A DNA stretch of 64,000 nt from Pilatotrama ljubarskyi. Lineage: Eukaryota; Basidiomycota; Agaricomycetes; Polyporales; Polyporaceae. The translations under genes were made by a program, and so were the position numbers. This document shows positions 34,528 through 45,211 of the stretch, one piece after another. Position 1 is the first letter of the stretch, and each line of letters begins with the position of its first letter. The stretch is taken from positions 292,012 to 356,011 of the forward strand of contig MU277672.1 of the NCBI GenBank assembly GCA_022385805.1. Reading direction: 5' to 3'. The notes below the pieces were generated by a model, which made no database searches, was not told the DNA's origin, and saw only the letters and a list, made by a program, of their open reading frames with translations.

Positions 34528-37500
34528 CTCCTCCCCCTCTTCTATAGGTCCGCCCAGGCGAGCGAGTTCCGCTATAATCAAGTCGATCATCCCAGCGAAA
34601 ATTTGCGGGTCATCGGGCGGAACTCCCGAGCCGTTGGGTAAGTCTTCGATTTTATCTACCCCCTGAGCTTCAAGATACACCTGTAGAGCCTCTAGGTGCG
34701 CCACTGACGAATAGGGTACCCAAGTACGATCGCCAGACGTCCACTCAGCCTCGAACAAGGCGCGTTTGCCCGTTCCGTTGTGCGAGATGAACTTACTAAT
34801 CGCCCACTCATTCTCCTTGTCTTCTAGGTCGAGCACTTGCGTGTCGAGCCGTCCGGGAAATAGTCGATCGTCATTAGGTTCGTGAACCCGAAGAAGCGAC
34901 GCATGGAATACGTCGTGGATGCCGCGACGCCTCATTGAAGGCGGCAGCTCGACTCGGAAGGAGTTGTTCCCAAAGTCTCGAACAATTCGGTAAGGGCCCA
35001 TGAACTTAGGGGCGAGTTTCCTAGCTAACCCTTTCGGAAGCGACAGGTTCTTAGTTGAAATATAGACCAAGTCGCCCTCCGCAAATGGCACCGGCCGCCG
35101 TCGTCGGTTCGCGTCCCGGGTCTGCTTCACACGCGCAGCGATCAAGCTGTCGTGAGCAGCCATGACGGCGGCCTTGACCTTCTGGGCATAAACACGCACT
35201 CCCGGGTATTCATCAGGAGCTGCGCGGTCCCAAATCAACGGTCGTGGCATGCGCCCGGTGTTCAAGAAGAACGGGGCATACCCGGTCGAGTCCGATCGGG
35301 CCATGTTGATCGCAAATTCAATCGCGGGTAATTTACTCACCCAGTCCTTCTGTCCGGTAGCGACACACTGACGCAGCATTTGCGACACGGTTCGATTAGT
35401 GCGCTCCGTCGAGCCGTCGGACTGGGGGTGGTAAGCGCTAGACATGCGCAGCTCGACGCCGATCAGCTTGTGCAGGTGAGTCCAGAACGTGCTCGTAAAG
35501 AGGACGTCCCGATCGCTAACTATGGCTTTAGGGAGCCCATGATGCTTGTAGATCTCCGAGAAGACAAGCTCGGCCACGTCGCGTGCCCTGTAATTAGTAC
35601 GACTAGGAACAAGTTGTACCATTCCTGTGAGCAAATCGATTATGGTAGTAATCGCGTCAAAAGTCCCGTCACGATTCTTCGATTCAGGCAGAGGTCCTAC
35701 GAAATCGATACCCACGGCTTCCCAAGGTGCACTGGGCACCGGGTGTGGGTTCAGTAGCCCGTATGGCTTTTGATTGGCAGGCTTACTCCGCTTGCAGGTC
35801 ATGCAAGAATCACAGTACTTCTGGACATCCGGGAGGAGAGTTTTCCACCATACGTGGTCCCGAAGTAGGCTGGACGTCTTGTGGGGCCCAAGATGTGCCA
35901 GAAGTGAGTGCGCATGCGAGATTACAATCTCTCGAATATTTCGACCGTTAACAATAATATTAGGTATGCAGAGAAGTTCCCGCCCTTGCTCTTTTAGTAG
36001 GACGAGACCGTCCTCGACCACGAAATTCTTGAAGTGCTTTGGGTTCTTCAAGATGTCCCCGAAGAATGGGTCCTCACCATAGCGCTGGCGGATCTCCTTC
36101 TGCAGGTGCACGCCCTCCGAGGAGTCCGAGATATACTCCAGGAGGGGCTCATTCGTGATTGGCTGTTCGCGCTCCTTACCATAGTCCTCTGCCCCGCCTT
36201 CTGGTCCCTCGCGCGCCTTTCCTGATGCTGCACACTCGCCCTCCGGGCCGTCGTGTCCCTCCTCCGGACCTCCGCATGCCTCCTCCGTGTGTGGGCACTG
36301 ATCAATCTGTCGTCCTCCGCCCTCCTCTCGCTCTCTACGCGGTCCGTGGAGAGTGAGACGACGTATCCTTTTGGCAAATTCCTGGGACGTCTCCGGGCGG
36401 CCGCTCTCGGGAGGCAGCACAGGAACCCGTCCACGTGCTCGAGGCGGCGGTGGCGGTGGCGTGTTGTTCTCGAGCGGTGAGTGCTGCTGCGGACTGCCAT
36501 TCGTGGCACGCGGTACTGACAGCTGGCCATCCCCTGTCGTAGAAGGCAGGCGTCCCGCCGGGATGGGCTCCATGCCAGGCGGAATCACTACTCGGGACCG
36601 CAAGACCCGTGCTGGAATGGGTTCCGCTGCGGCGAGAGCGAGTGTGGCCGCCGCACGACCTTCTAGATCCACAAGCACGGGCGCCGAGATGGCATGCGAT
36701 TCCAGCGCGTGGGCGAGCCCGTCATCACTATCATCGTAAGCGGCATACTCTGAGGCCGCACGAACCGTGCCCGGCTGATCATTGGAATAGATACGGGACA
36801 AAGCATCGGCGAGGACGTTCTCGACGCCGGGCACATACTGGACACGAAAATTAAACTCCGAAATATGTTCCAACCACCGCGCCTGTCGTCCCGACAAGTT
36901 ACGTTGATTGAGCAAATGGACAAGGCCCTTATGGTCAGTTACCCAAGTGAATGGACATCCTAGTAGGATGTCCCGATGACGTCTCATCGCCTCGACACCT
37001 GCTAACATTTCAATCTCATGCACAGGATAGTTCATCTGCGCTGAGGGGAGCTTAGCCGAGAAGAACGCGGCCACCCGTCCGCGACGGAAATCATTTCCCT
37101 GGGTGACAACGCCAGCAATGCCGCCGTGAGATCCGTCCGTGACCAGCCAGATAGGCGGAGCGGAGGGGGAATAGTCCAGCGGCACGCGGTGGTGTTCTCG
37201 GTGAGCGTGGACCAGTCGCTTAATTTCGTCGAATGCACGCTGATGAGTATAATCCCACTTAAACGATACGTCTGTGCTCGTTAAAGATGTCAGAATACCC
37301 ATAGGAATCCGGATGGTCGCGATGTCGTCAGCGAGGTAACCGACGGACCCCAGAAAGCCTCGTAACAACTCCTTATTAGTAGGAGTTTTCCAATTCAAGA
37401 CCGAGTCAACCTTGTCCGGATCCATGCGGATGCCCTGGTCGTCAACAATGCGGCCAAGGATCTTCATTTCTTGGCACAGAAAGTGCAATTTACTCGCACT

Positions 37501-40500
37501 CAGGTAAAGTTGCTCCCGCTTTAGGATATCAATCACCATCTTGACGTGTTTAACATGATCTTCTAGAGTGTCTGAGTAAATTGCGATGTCGTCCAAGTAA
37601 ACGTCCATGAAGACACCGATATAGGGGCCAAAAATATGATTCATCAAACTTTGGTAAGTCGCGACTGCATTACAATCCCCTTGCTGTAACACGAGGCTGA
37701 CAACGTTCCCGTCCGGCGTGGTCATGGCTGTCCGTTCCACGTGTTCAGGCTCGACGCGGATCTGCTCGTAGGCATCCTTGCCGTCGATGAGGGATCGGTA
37801 CGGCCGCCTCGCAATGCGCCGAAGAATCCCTTCCATGTCTGGTAACGGTGAAGTTACTTTCTTTGTGTTCGCATTTCGTTCACGAAGATCACATACCACA
37901 CGCAGTCGCGGCGGGACTCCTTTCACTCCCGTTCCTGGCTTCGTCAAGAGAAGCATCGGCGACGTGTTGCGAGCATTGGTCATGCGCCAGCGCCCCGACT
38001 TCAAATACGCATCACGCTTCTCAATCCAGAGGGCCCGCAGTGCGTCAGGACACTTTGACGGTCGCCAAGAATAGACCTTGTCCTCTTCTATCAGCGGGAT
38101 ACGATGGTTGATGGCCCGCAATGGCGGCAGAGGTGAGTCGCTGGCTTCCTTACAGATAGGGGCGGTGTACTCACGTAGCTCTCGACGTGCTTCCTCAAGA
38201 CGGTCCTCGAGAATCTCTGCGGAATGAGACTGGATGACACGAATGGATTTGCCCTCCAGAGGTAAGGCCTGAGGGCTCCCGATTACCACAGTCGTGGGGT
38301 TGAAGCTGAATGTCGCCTTGTGCTGGAACAGGAAGGGGGTACCCAAGATAAGATCATAATTCAATAGGTTTATCACATCAAAGTACCTTTCGGACTTAAT
38401 CCGCTGATATTCTAGGACGGCTCGACATCCGAAATTGATCTTCGCACGCGAACCTTGTACCGCCAGATGCACTGGTAACGCCTTATCAAGCTCAAACACC
38501 TTTACCCCGAGCTGATGTGCTAGCTTTGCAGACATGAAGTCCGACAGCGATCCTGAGTCCAACAGGGCACGGGCTGGATGGCCATTAATGTGCACTACCA
38601 CAACTACCGGCTCAGGAATCAAGCGCTTGAAGTCGCGGGGAGTCGCAGCATTGCGCTGCAATGCGGGAAGCTTCTCAGCTGCAGATCCCCGCGGCGATAC
38701 CGCATTCAATTCCAGACGCATGCCGCTTTCTTCAGGAGCCGAGCGGTTGGGTGCGAACAGGGCAGCCAGTTCTCCGTCGAGCATGTCCACGGAAGGGCGC
38801 GACCGTCGGAAGTACCGTCGCACATGGACGGCGTAATAATTGGGTAAGACCAAATAGATGTTCTCAAGTGCGTGGTTCGGTATGTCGAGCGTCACCTTCA
38901 AGTACATGTCATAGATGCGAACCAGAGCGCCACGTTGTACACATGTAAAACGAGTCACGTCTGGTGCATATGCGAAGTCAGGCCACGGGAGAGAGGCCTC
39001 GAGTACCCTACGTGCCCCGATTGCCAACGCATTTCCCATTTTCTCGCCCCGCGGCGATAGGAAGCAGTTCTGATGGTCGGGCGCAAAAGTATGCACAACC
39101 ATCTGTCGGTACCAGCGAGGTAAGTCAAACTCGGGGTCTTTCAGCCGCGCGGACTCTATTAACGTGTCGAACCGATAGTGCATTATGACGTGCAGTACTG
39201 GTGTGGTGCGGTACACGTTAGCGTCGTACTCGTATCGCCCATCAAAGCCCGCCTCAAGGCAGCAATACGGAGCGTGGCGGTTCAAGACTTCCTCCGCTCG
39301 CATCGCGTAAAGGTCCCCGAGTGCAGTGCGCTCCCGTCCTTCCTTGACGGTGATGGGTAGCTCGAGCGGCTCGGTGCGCCGTGGTGCGTAGGCATATTCA
39401 CCCTCGTTAGCTGTCACCTCATGGGCAGATGGTAGCGGCTCGTGCCCAGAGCTACTGCCCGAGGTATATAGAATGGCACACAAGTCGATGCCCGCTGTCG
39501 TCTCGGTAGATTCCGCCATAGCGCGGAGTTCCTCCGTGTTGTGAGCGTCTCCCAGACCCATATGGTAAGTACTCACACCCGGAGGCTTGTCCTTGCGATC
39601 AGATTTAACGCGATTTCGTAGTGGACAATCACGTTGGAAATGCCCCGCCTTTTTGCAGGTGAAGCACTTCCCTGCCGCGGCGAGCTCCTCCCGTTCCTCC
39701 TTGGTCAGAGAAGGGCCCGTACCCGCCGATTTATCCCGGCGTCCTCCTTCTGAGCTGGCTTGCACCCCGGAGCGGTTTTCTGGAGTCAAGTGATCGGGGC
39801 GTCGGTCGCGTCCTACAGGACCATCCCTAAATCGATTAATCGGCCGCCCCGCACGCCTGGAGGTATTGCCTCGGCGGGTGTTGTCGCGCGTGTCACGCGA
39901 ACGTAACTCACGATGCGCATCCCGTCGAGGCTCGCTTGGTGCGGCGCGCTCCCGCCCTATGCGCTGCCCAACGCGCTCCGCGATTTCAATTAATTCTGCA
40001 GCCTCGCGAACCTGTTCCCAGGTCGCAAGCGTCGGAGTTAGGTTGCGCAACCAAAGCTGTCGCTGGATCGACTGGGTAAGTCCGTTCCAGAGCTTATCAA
40101 CCTTCTCGCGTTCTGATACGAATCCCACCATCAGGAACAGGTTTTCGAGCTCGTGAACATATTCGCGCACGGTGTGATTCCCTTGCTCGCTCCTTTTCAG
40201 CTTCTCACGCATCTGTAGACGATAGTCTACGGGGAAACAATAGTTGAACAACTCAATGAAGAGTTTGCGCAGCGTCCACTTGTGCGGGGAACGCGACTCT
40301 ACGGTCGTTACCCAGAACTTGTAGGCATTCCCTTTCAGGTAGTTGGATACATGAGAAGCGAGCATGCGCTTATCTATGTCAAAGGCTGACAAGTATTCGA
40401 TCGTCTGGTGCATGAACTTATGGAAAACTTGCGCGTCCGGCCGGCCGTCGTACGGTTCCGGCTTCTCAGGCTTAAGGCGCAGCTTCTTGTGCGTTGCAGG

Positions 40501-41850
40501 CACTGCTGACTTACTACTCTCAGATGAATCTGAGCTGCTATCATCACTTCCGCGACCTCGTTGGGACGGCCTCGTTCCTGCTTCCGAAGACGAGTCACTC
40601 GAAGAGCTCGAGCTAGAGAAGTCCCCCGGGTCGCCGCCACCAACCAGATGCTCAAAGGCGCGGCCGAGATAACTCCCCGGCTCCAACTGCGCCACTGGCC
40701 GGAGCGATGGCTGGCGAGCCTTTTCGGCCTCCCGAGCGGAAGGCTTCGACAAGCCGAGAAGGGGTAGGTTTGTAGATTCATCATCCGTCGGGTTATGACC
40801 TGACGAACGCCTCTTCCTTCCCTTAGACTTCTTCTTCCTCGTAGCGGTGTCCGAGGACGCGGTCGCTACATAGGCCCGCATAGCGTCAAGGTCACGCCGC
40901 AAGGCCTCTACGCGCTGCTGGATAGCGTCAATCCCCTCGTCGCGCATCGTAGGCGCCGGAGTCCCGACATGGGTGGTCGGGGCATCTGCTGAATGCAGCT
41001 CCGCCGAGGGTTCTGCCTCCTTCTTGGCTTTCCAGTATGCAAGTATCTCGCGCTGTTCATCGGTGTTGTAGCCATCCAAAGTACCATTACGATGGGACCG
41101 CCTGGTAGAATACAAGTCCAGTTCACGACGCTGAGCCTCCGGATCCAGCTCCTCGTCCGGAATGTCGACTGCGCCCCAATTTCGCGCGTCGACAGCCTTA
41201 CCCTTGCGCATAGGGTCTGACGGCCCCTCTCCTCGAGAGTCAGTACTCTCGGATTCGGTGCGACGTCTCGCACCCGTGCTCGCCTCCATCCTGCGAGCTA
41301 TCCGCTCGCGCTCCTCCGGCGCGAGCAGTTCTTCCGCTCTGCGCACAACTTCCTGTTGTGCGACGGAAAGGCGGGCATGCTGCCTTCCTGAGGCCCCGCG
41401 TTGAGTGGGCATCGAACCCGTGCTTCGAGCCCGGCGGCGGCGCTGGACTGTAATCCACGGTCCGCCCTCTTCCTCATCAGTGACCTCTTCTACGGTCACA
41501 TGGTGACGACTTGCTGCGCCCTCCGTAGCTTCCTCAGTCGAGGGGGTGTTGTCATAAGAAAATATATTTTTGGTTACACTGCCAACCATCGCCGAACCCT
41601 CGTTGCGAGACGGGGTCGGGGGTCTCGAGGCGGCGACCTGACTATAAGTCAGATCAGCACGACGCTCGGCGCCGAGGCGAGGGCTCTCGGGAGGGCCAGC
41701 ACTGGACAGTGGACTCGATCCAGTGATGTTGTCAGCATTCTCATTAGCAGTCGAGAATGACTCACCAAGAGCTCCAACCGTCGGAGCAGGCGGCGATGCC
41801 GCCCGATGCCGCCGAAGATTGTACCGTGAGGACATTGCCGTAGTTGTCAA
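34528..41850 (-). CDS. Gag-Pol polyprotein of the retrotransposon
   Basis: The frame opens at MTTTAMSSRYNLRR. Approximate residue positions: Gag capsid core 500-600 (YLKGNAYKFWV, NYCFPVDYRLQMREKL); CCHC knuckle near 728 (CFTCKKAGHFQRDC); protease near 1090 (ALLDSGSLSDF); reverse transcriptase with YLDDIAIYSD near 1415; RNase H near 1575 (VTDGSHGG); integrase zinc finger near 1980 (HAHSLLAHLG, CDSCMTCKRSK); the DDE core with VGIDFVGPLPES, SDRDVLFTS and HPQSDGSTERTNR; and a chromodomain-like tail with FEAEWTSGDRTWVPYSSV. The open frame continues to 33544, but beyond 34528 it is Arg/Pro/Ser-rich and looks like the shadow of the overlapping ORF. I therefore end this entry at a proposed splice donor. 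Confidence 0.9.
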
Positions 41851-41941
41851 GGGAGTACCGGTCGCCGTGAGGAAGTACGAGTTGATCAGACTCGTTGTTG
41901 CCCAGACGGAAGACCGGAGTAGTCGAGAGAGTTAAGAGTCG

Positions 41942-41991
41942 AGCAGTAGAACGAAGAGTAGTGTTCTAGAGAGACTTTGCTGTCAAAAAGA
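41942..41991 (-). other. Presumed primer-binding region (no tRNA match recognised)
   Basis: Immediately after the 5' LTR the coding strand reads TCTTTTTGACAGCAAAG. It does not begin TGG, as expected for complementarity to a tRNA 3' CCA end. The priming mode is therefore unclear. Confidence 0.3.
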
Positions 41992-42341
41992 TGTCGCGCT
42001 CGCGGTTTGCAAGCAAGCCGGTGGCGCGACACGTAGAGGTTCGAGCGAGAACTGACAGGTCTAACGTCTGTCGATTGCAAGAACACTGGCCTTCGCCCTA
42101 CGTACAGGTCGGCCTTTTATACTCGTAAGTAAGTCACGGGATCGTAGGATAAAACTGTATAGTAGTGGCGTGAGGAAGAGCTACTTAAACCAGTAAGTAG
42201 GCAATCGTTAGGGAATAAGGAAACGGTAAGAAGAAGACGAATAGAAGAGTAAGTAGAGTAGGCTAAGTGGAGTAAGTAACATAAAGTAATGGAACGTAAG
42301 GGTGAGCGAACGAGAGGGATTAGAGTGAGCGAGGCGTTACA
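41992..42341 (-). repeat. 5' LTR with TATA box
   Basis: 350 bp, the twin of the LTR at 33070-33419. On the coding (minus) strand TATAAAAG lies at 42121-42114, a good core promoter, so the R region should begin roughly 25-35 nt further on, about 42080-42090. The right target duplication CTCAG follows at 42342-42346. Confidence 0.94.
42114..42121 (-). promoter_or_regulatory. TATA box of the retrotransposon promoter
   Basis: TATAAAAG on the coding strand inside the 5' LTR, with a GC-rich surround and no competing TATA motif nearby. Confidence 0.55.
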
Positions 42342-42346
42342 CTCAG

Positions 42347-44317
42347 GCCCCCGCCGACGAGCTCGAGTCTCGGGTCAGTCGACAGCGTCGGGGACGTTTG
42401 TACTTGTATATTGTTGTGTGACATACAGTAGATACCAGTGGTGAGTGGATGCGAGTTAAGCGCTGGAGCTCCGACTTGTACCATGATGACGTGTCACCTG
42501 AAGTGCTACTCACTAGCCTACTACGTTCAGCAAAATCCTGCTATTGGCCTCCCACCTGCCCGGCGAGGAGTTTGATTGCCAATCACCGCTTGTCTGCAAA
42601 TCCTGGCATTCTTGCCCATTTAGGGGAGGTCCTCGTGTGAATCCTTCAGATGTTCCAAGTCAAGGCTTGTTGTTGAGCCCGATATCCTGGTCGATCACGG
42701 TACTTGCAGAACCTGCGCGAGGTCCTCGTCGTCGATATTCCACTGAGTCATCAGTGGCGCCTCGCCAAGGCCAGGAGCTATCACAGCGTAAGAATGACCA
42801 TGTCACCGACGTTGAAATCCATGCGAAAGGTTCGTAAAATAGGGCGTTTCCTCGTGATTTGCTGATCTCGTGTTGCAGGCGTGGAATGGGCCGTAGAACG
42901 CCTTTCCGCGACGGAGCAAGGCTCTCATAGTGTTCCCCAGCCCAGTACGTCTAGGTGCCTTCTCACCGATTTCGCTCCCGCAGTAATGGTCATTCTGATG
43001 CTGTGTATGTGCGTGAGAGTAATTGCTTAGCTACCCGTGTCCGGCAGTTTTTTTTTGCCCTTGCGAGGCTTCATACGGTAAGTAGTTCCTCGATTTTGCA
43101 TCTTGAGTTCCGTGCGCGCTGAGCCAACCTGCAGCTACCCTGATAGGCAGGGAGGATCAGGGAGAAGCAGCGCGGCGCCCTCCAAGTGAGATTTGAGACC
43201 CACATGCCTTTCCATGATGATAACCGTCCGACCCATGTCTTGCGCGTGTTGGTACGTCGTCGGCCTGATGCTGTGTAAAGGTACGACTCACCGGTGTGTC
43301 GGATCCGGCAGTGGCCGATGTACCTGCGAGTGCAGTCCCCAGCCGGATACTCGTCACACCATTTCCCCTTGTGGTAGCCAGAGCAATGATTCTAACTGGG
43401 TCATCTTCTACAGGTCTGACTCGTTCACATGCTTCGCCCGCCATGGCCCACGAGCCGCAGACTGCCCACACTCTGCTTAAGGCGCCCGAGGCTGCCATCC
43501 TGATATCCCTGTGGCGTCATGCGACGGACCATCCGCGCCGGAAACCCCAAGTATCTGGATATATCCTATCGTCTGTACAATATGCGGACTATTCGCCGAC
43601 ACGCCTGGTGGAAGTCGGCTATCACTCCCTTGCCTGTGCCTGTAACCCTCATACACCCCTCAGTCTTCTCTGTCGACGGCTTAGAAGGCTCACGGTGAGT
43701 TCTGCGGCGATCACTTCTGGATACGTCAGTCAACACGATAGTTGCAGTGCTCAGGCCATTTCTCTCTCTCGCTGTGCCGTATCTCGGTGTCCGACACGGC
43801 GTATAGCGAGTAGCCACGGATTCGGTTGCAAGCCTTGACACGCCGAAGCGGCGCTCGGCGACGATTCTTACCACCTGCACAGCAATTCCATCGTAGATGC
43901 CACTTCTGTCCACTCTCCCAGTGCACCGGCCAATCGCGCGTCTTGTTGCAGAAACGGCGCGTTAGGCAGCAAGTATGTGGATATTGAGGCGTGCCTGGGG
44001 GACCTACAATCACTCGGAGTACTCATACTCGGCCCTAATGCACCTTCTCCGACGAAGAATCTCTTGATATCCAGGCTCGTGTCGAAGGCCAGGGACTTCA
44101 TCTATGTGCATTCGTGCAACGCCCGAGAGGGAGGACGGAACAGGTTATCCAGAGTGTTGTCTAGTCGGATATCGTACCCGGGGACCTCGTCGCGCGGCGT
44201 GTTCGCATAGGTCTCCAGGCGATTTAAACCGCTCTCGAGGTAAGGCCTGTCGGCAATCCACTTCACCCTCCATCTGCATATAGGGGGCCAAGTATACTAC
44301 TCACCAGATAACGCAGA
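42347..44317. other. Gene-poor stretch with possible remnants
   Basis: Three things stand out. (1) A plus-strand segment (about 42720-43028) has a clean GT-AG intron, GTTCGT at 42831 to TTGCAG near 42878; it would join HVTDVEIHAK to GVEWAVERLSATEQG and end in a hydrophobic tail. (2) An open segment near 43296-43505 contains MAHEPQTAHTLLKAPEAA. (3) An open segment at 43970-44210 contains VLILGPNAPSPTKNLLIS and RLVSKARDFIY, which resembles exon 3 of the four-exon family. No complete gene could be assembled, so these may be decayed genes. Confidence 0.35.
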
Positions 44318-45211
44318 ATGGCTAGCCATCTCGACAACGCCTCCGGTCTGCAGCAGGAAGTAAGCAATACGGCAGTCCATCGAAGCTCATTTGTGCTCAC
44401 CGAAATGCCCCTCGTCCAGTCTACGTGGATACCTGATGCGATTCTCCGCAACAAGATGGAGTCAGACGATCAGCTCTGGGAGTTCAATGCCTGGTCTATG
44501 CCCAACCGTGCCCCTGCACCTGTGGTGCACCAGTCGTTCTTGGCCCAAGCCATCCCAACGATAGAGCACCGCTGCATGCTCGTTCACCCGCCGCACTCGG
44601 TACGTTGTATACAGAATCATGGCTTCGTCTACTCGCTTATACAAGGCAGACATGCGGCCCACGCTACGTCGTTGTACCACAAGATCTATATGGAGACCCA
44701 AAGTCCCAGGAGTTCTTCCACGACGACGTGTACTTCGAAACTCCGGCGGGCCCAGGCATCAGTCTGGCTCATGCTCTGCATGGCCAGGTCGACGACCTCT
44801 GTCGCAGGGACGAGCCCGCCTTCTCGAGAGATGCGAAGGTCACCTCGAAGATCTCGCTGAGAATCCAAGTGCGTACTGTCATTCGTGAAATCCGAGAGTC
44901 GTCTCATAGAGGCGTTTTCAGTTCCAAGGGATGGTCCCATACCATCGCCAAATAATGGCTCTACGCTCTACCAGCACAGCCGAGCCGATCGCTCTTGGCA
45001 AAATGGCGCAGAAGATCGCCGAAGAGACGAGGGCGTATCTGGTGAGTCGCTAAATGCCTGATACCCTGCGCACGAACTCTGACGCACAGAGCAGAAGGGG
45101 GAGACACTGTCAGTGGGAGAGCGTACCTATTGCTTCGAGGAGATCATCCTATGGAGGCTCCGCCGTGCGACGAAGGGTTCATGGCAGCCGGAGTACTGGA
45201 TCCTTGTGTAA
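44318..45211 (+). CDS. Uncharacterised four-exon family, member 2
   Basis: Four exons (44318-44599, 44650-44868, 44922-45041, 45092-45211), all introns phase 0, encode 246 residues. Exon 1 starts MASHLDNASGLQQEV and has DQLWEFNAWSMPN and LAQAIPTI. Exon 2 has PRYVVVPQDLYGD and ends KISLRIQ. Exon 3 has YHRQIMALRS and GKMAQKIAEETRAYL. Exon 4 has CFEEIILWRLRRATKGSWQ and PEYWILV. These align with member 1 (31622-32538) segment by segment: SLRLE/SLRIQ, AEKIAKE/AQKIAEE, SWQP in both. The acceptor of exon 4 is the second of two adjacent AGs. No known domain was recognised. The two members lie about 12 kb apart, with the retrotransposon between them. Confidence 0.55.

Larger units (their letters stand above)
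33070..42341 (-). mobile_element. Full-length Ty3/gypsy (chromovirus-type) LTR retrotransposon
   Basis: 9272 bp, bounded by two 350-bp LTRs that look identical base for base, and by a perfect CTCAG target duplication. The coding strand is minus, so the 5' LTR is at 41992-42341. One long frame holds Gag, zinc knuckle, protease, reverse transcriptase, RNase H, integrase and a chromodomain-like segment in Ty3/gypsy order. No stop or frameshift was seen before the chromodomain-like segment. LTR identity and intact frame imply very recent insertion; the element may be autonomous. Confidence 0.96.

Noticed and set aside
43566..44101. Minus-strand frames as a separate gene
   Set aside because: Two overlapping frames of similar quality, none with splice support; the plus-strand reading has the family-like segment.
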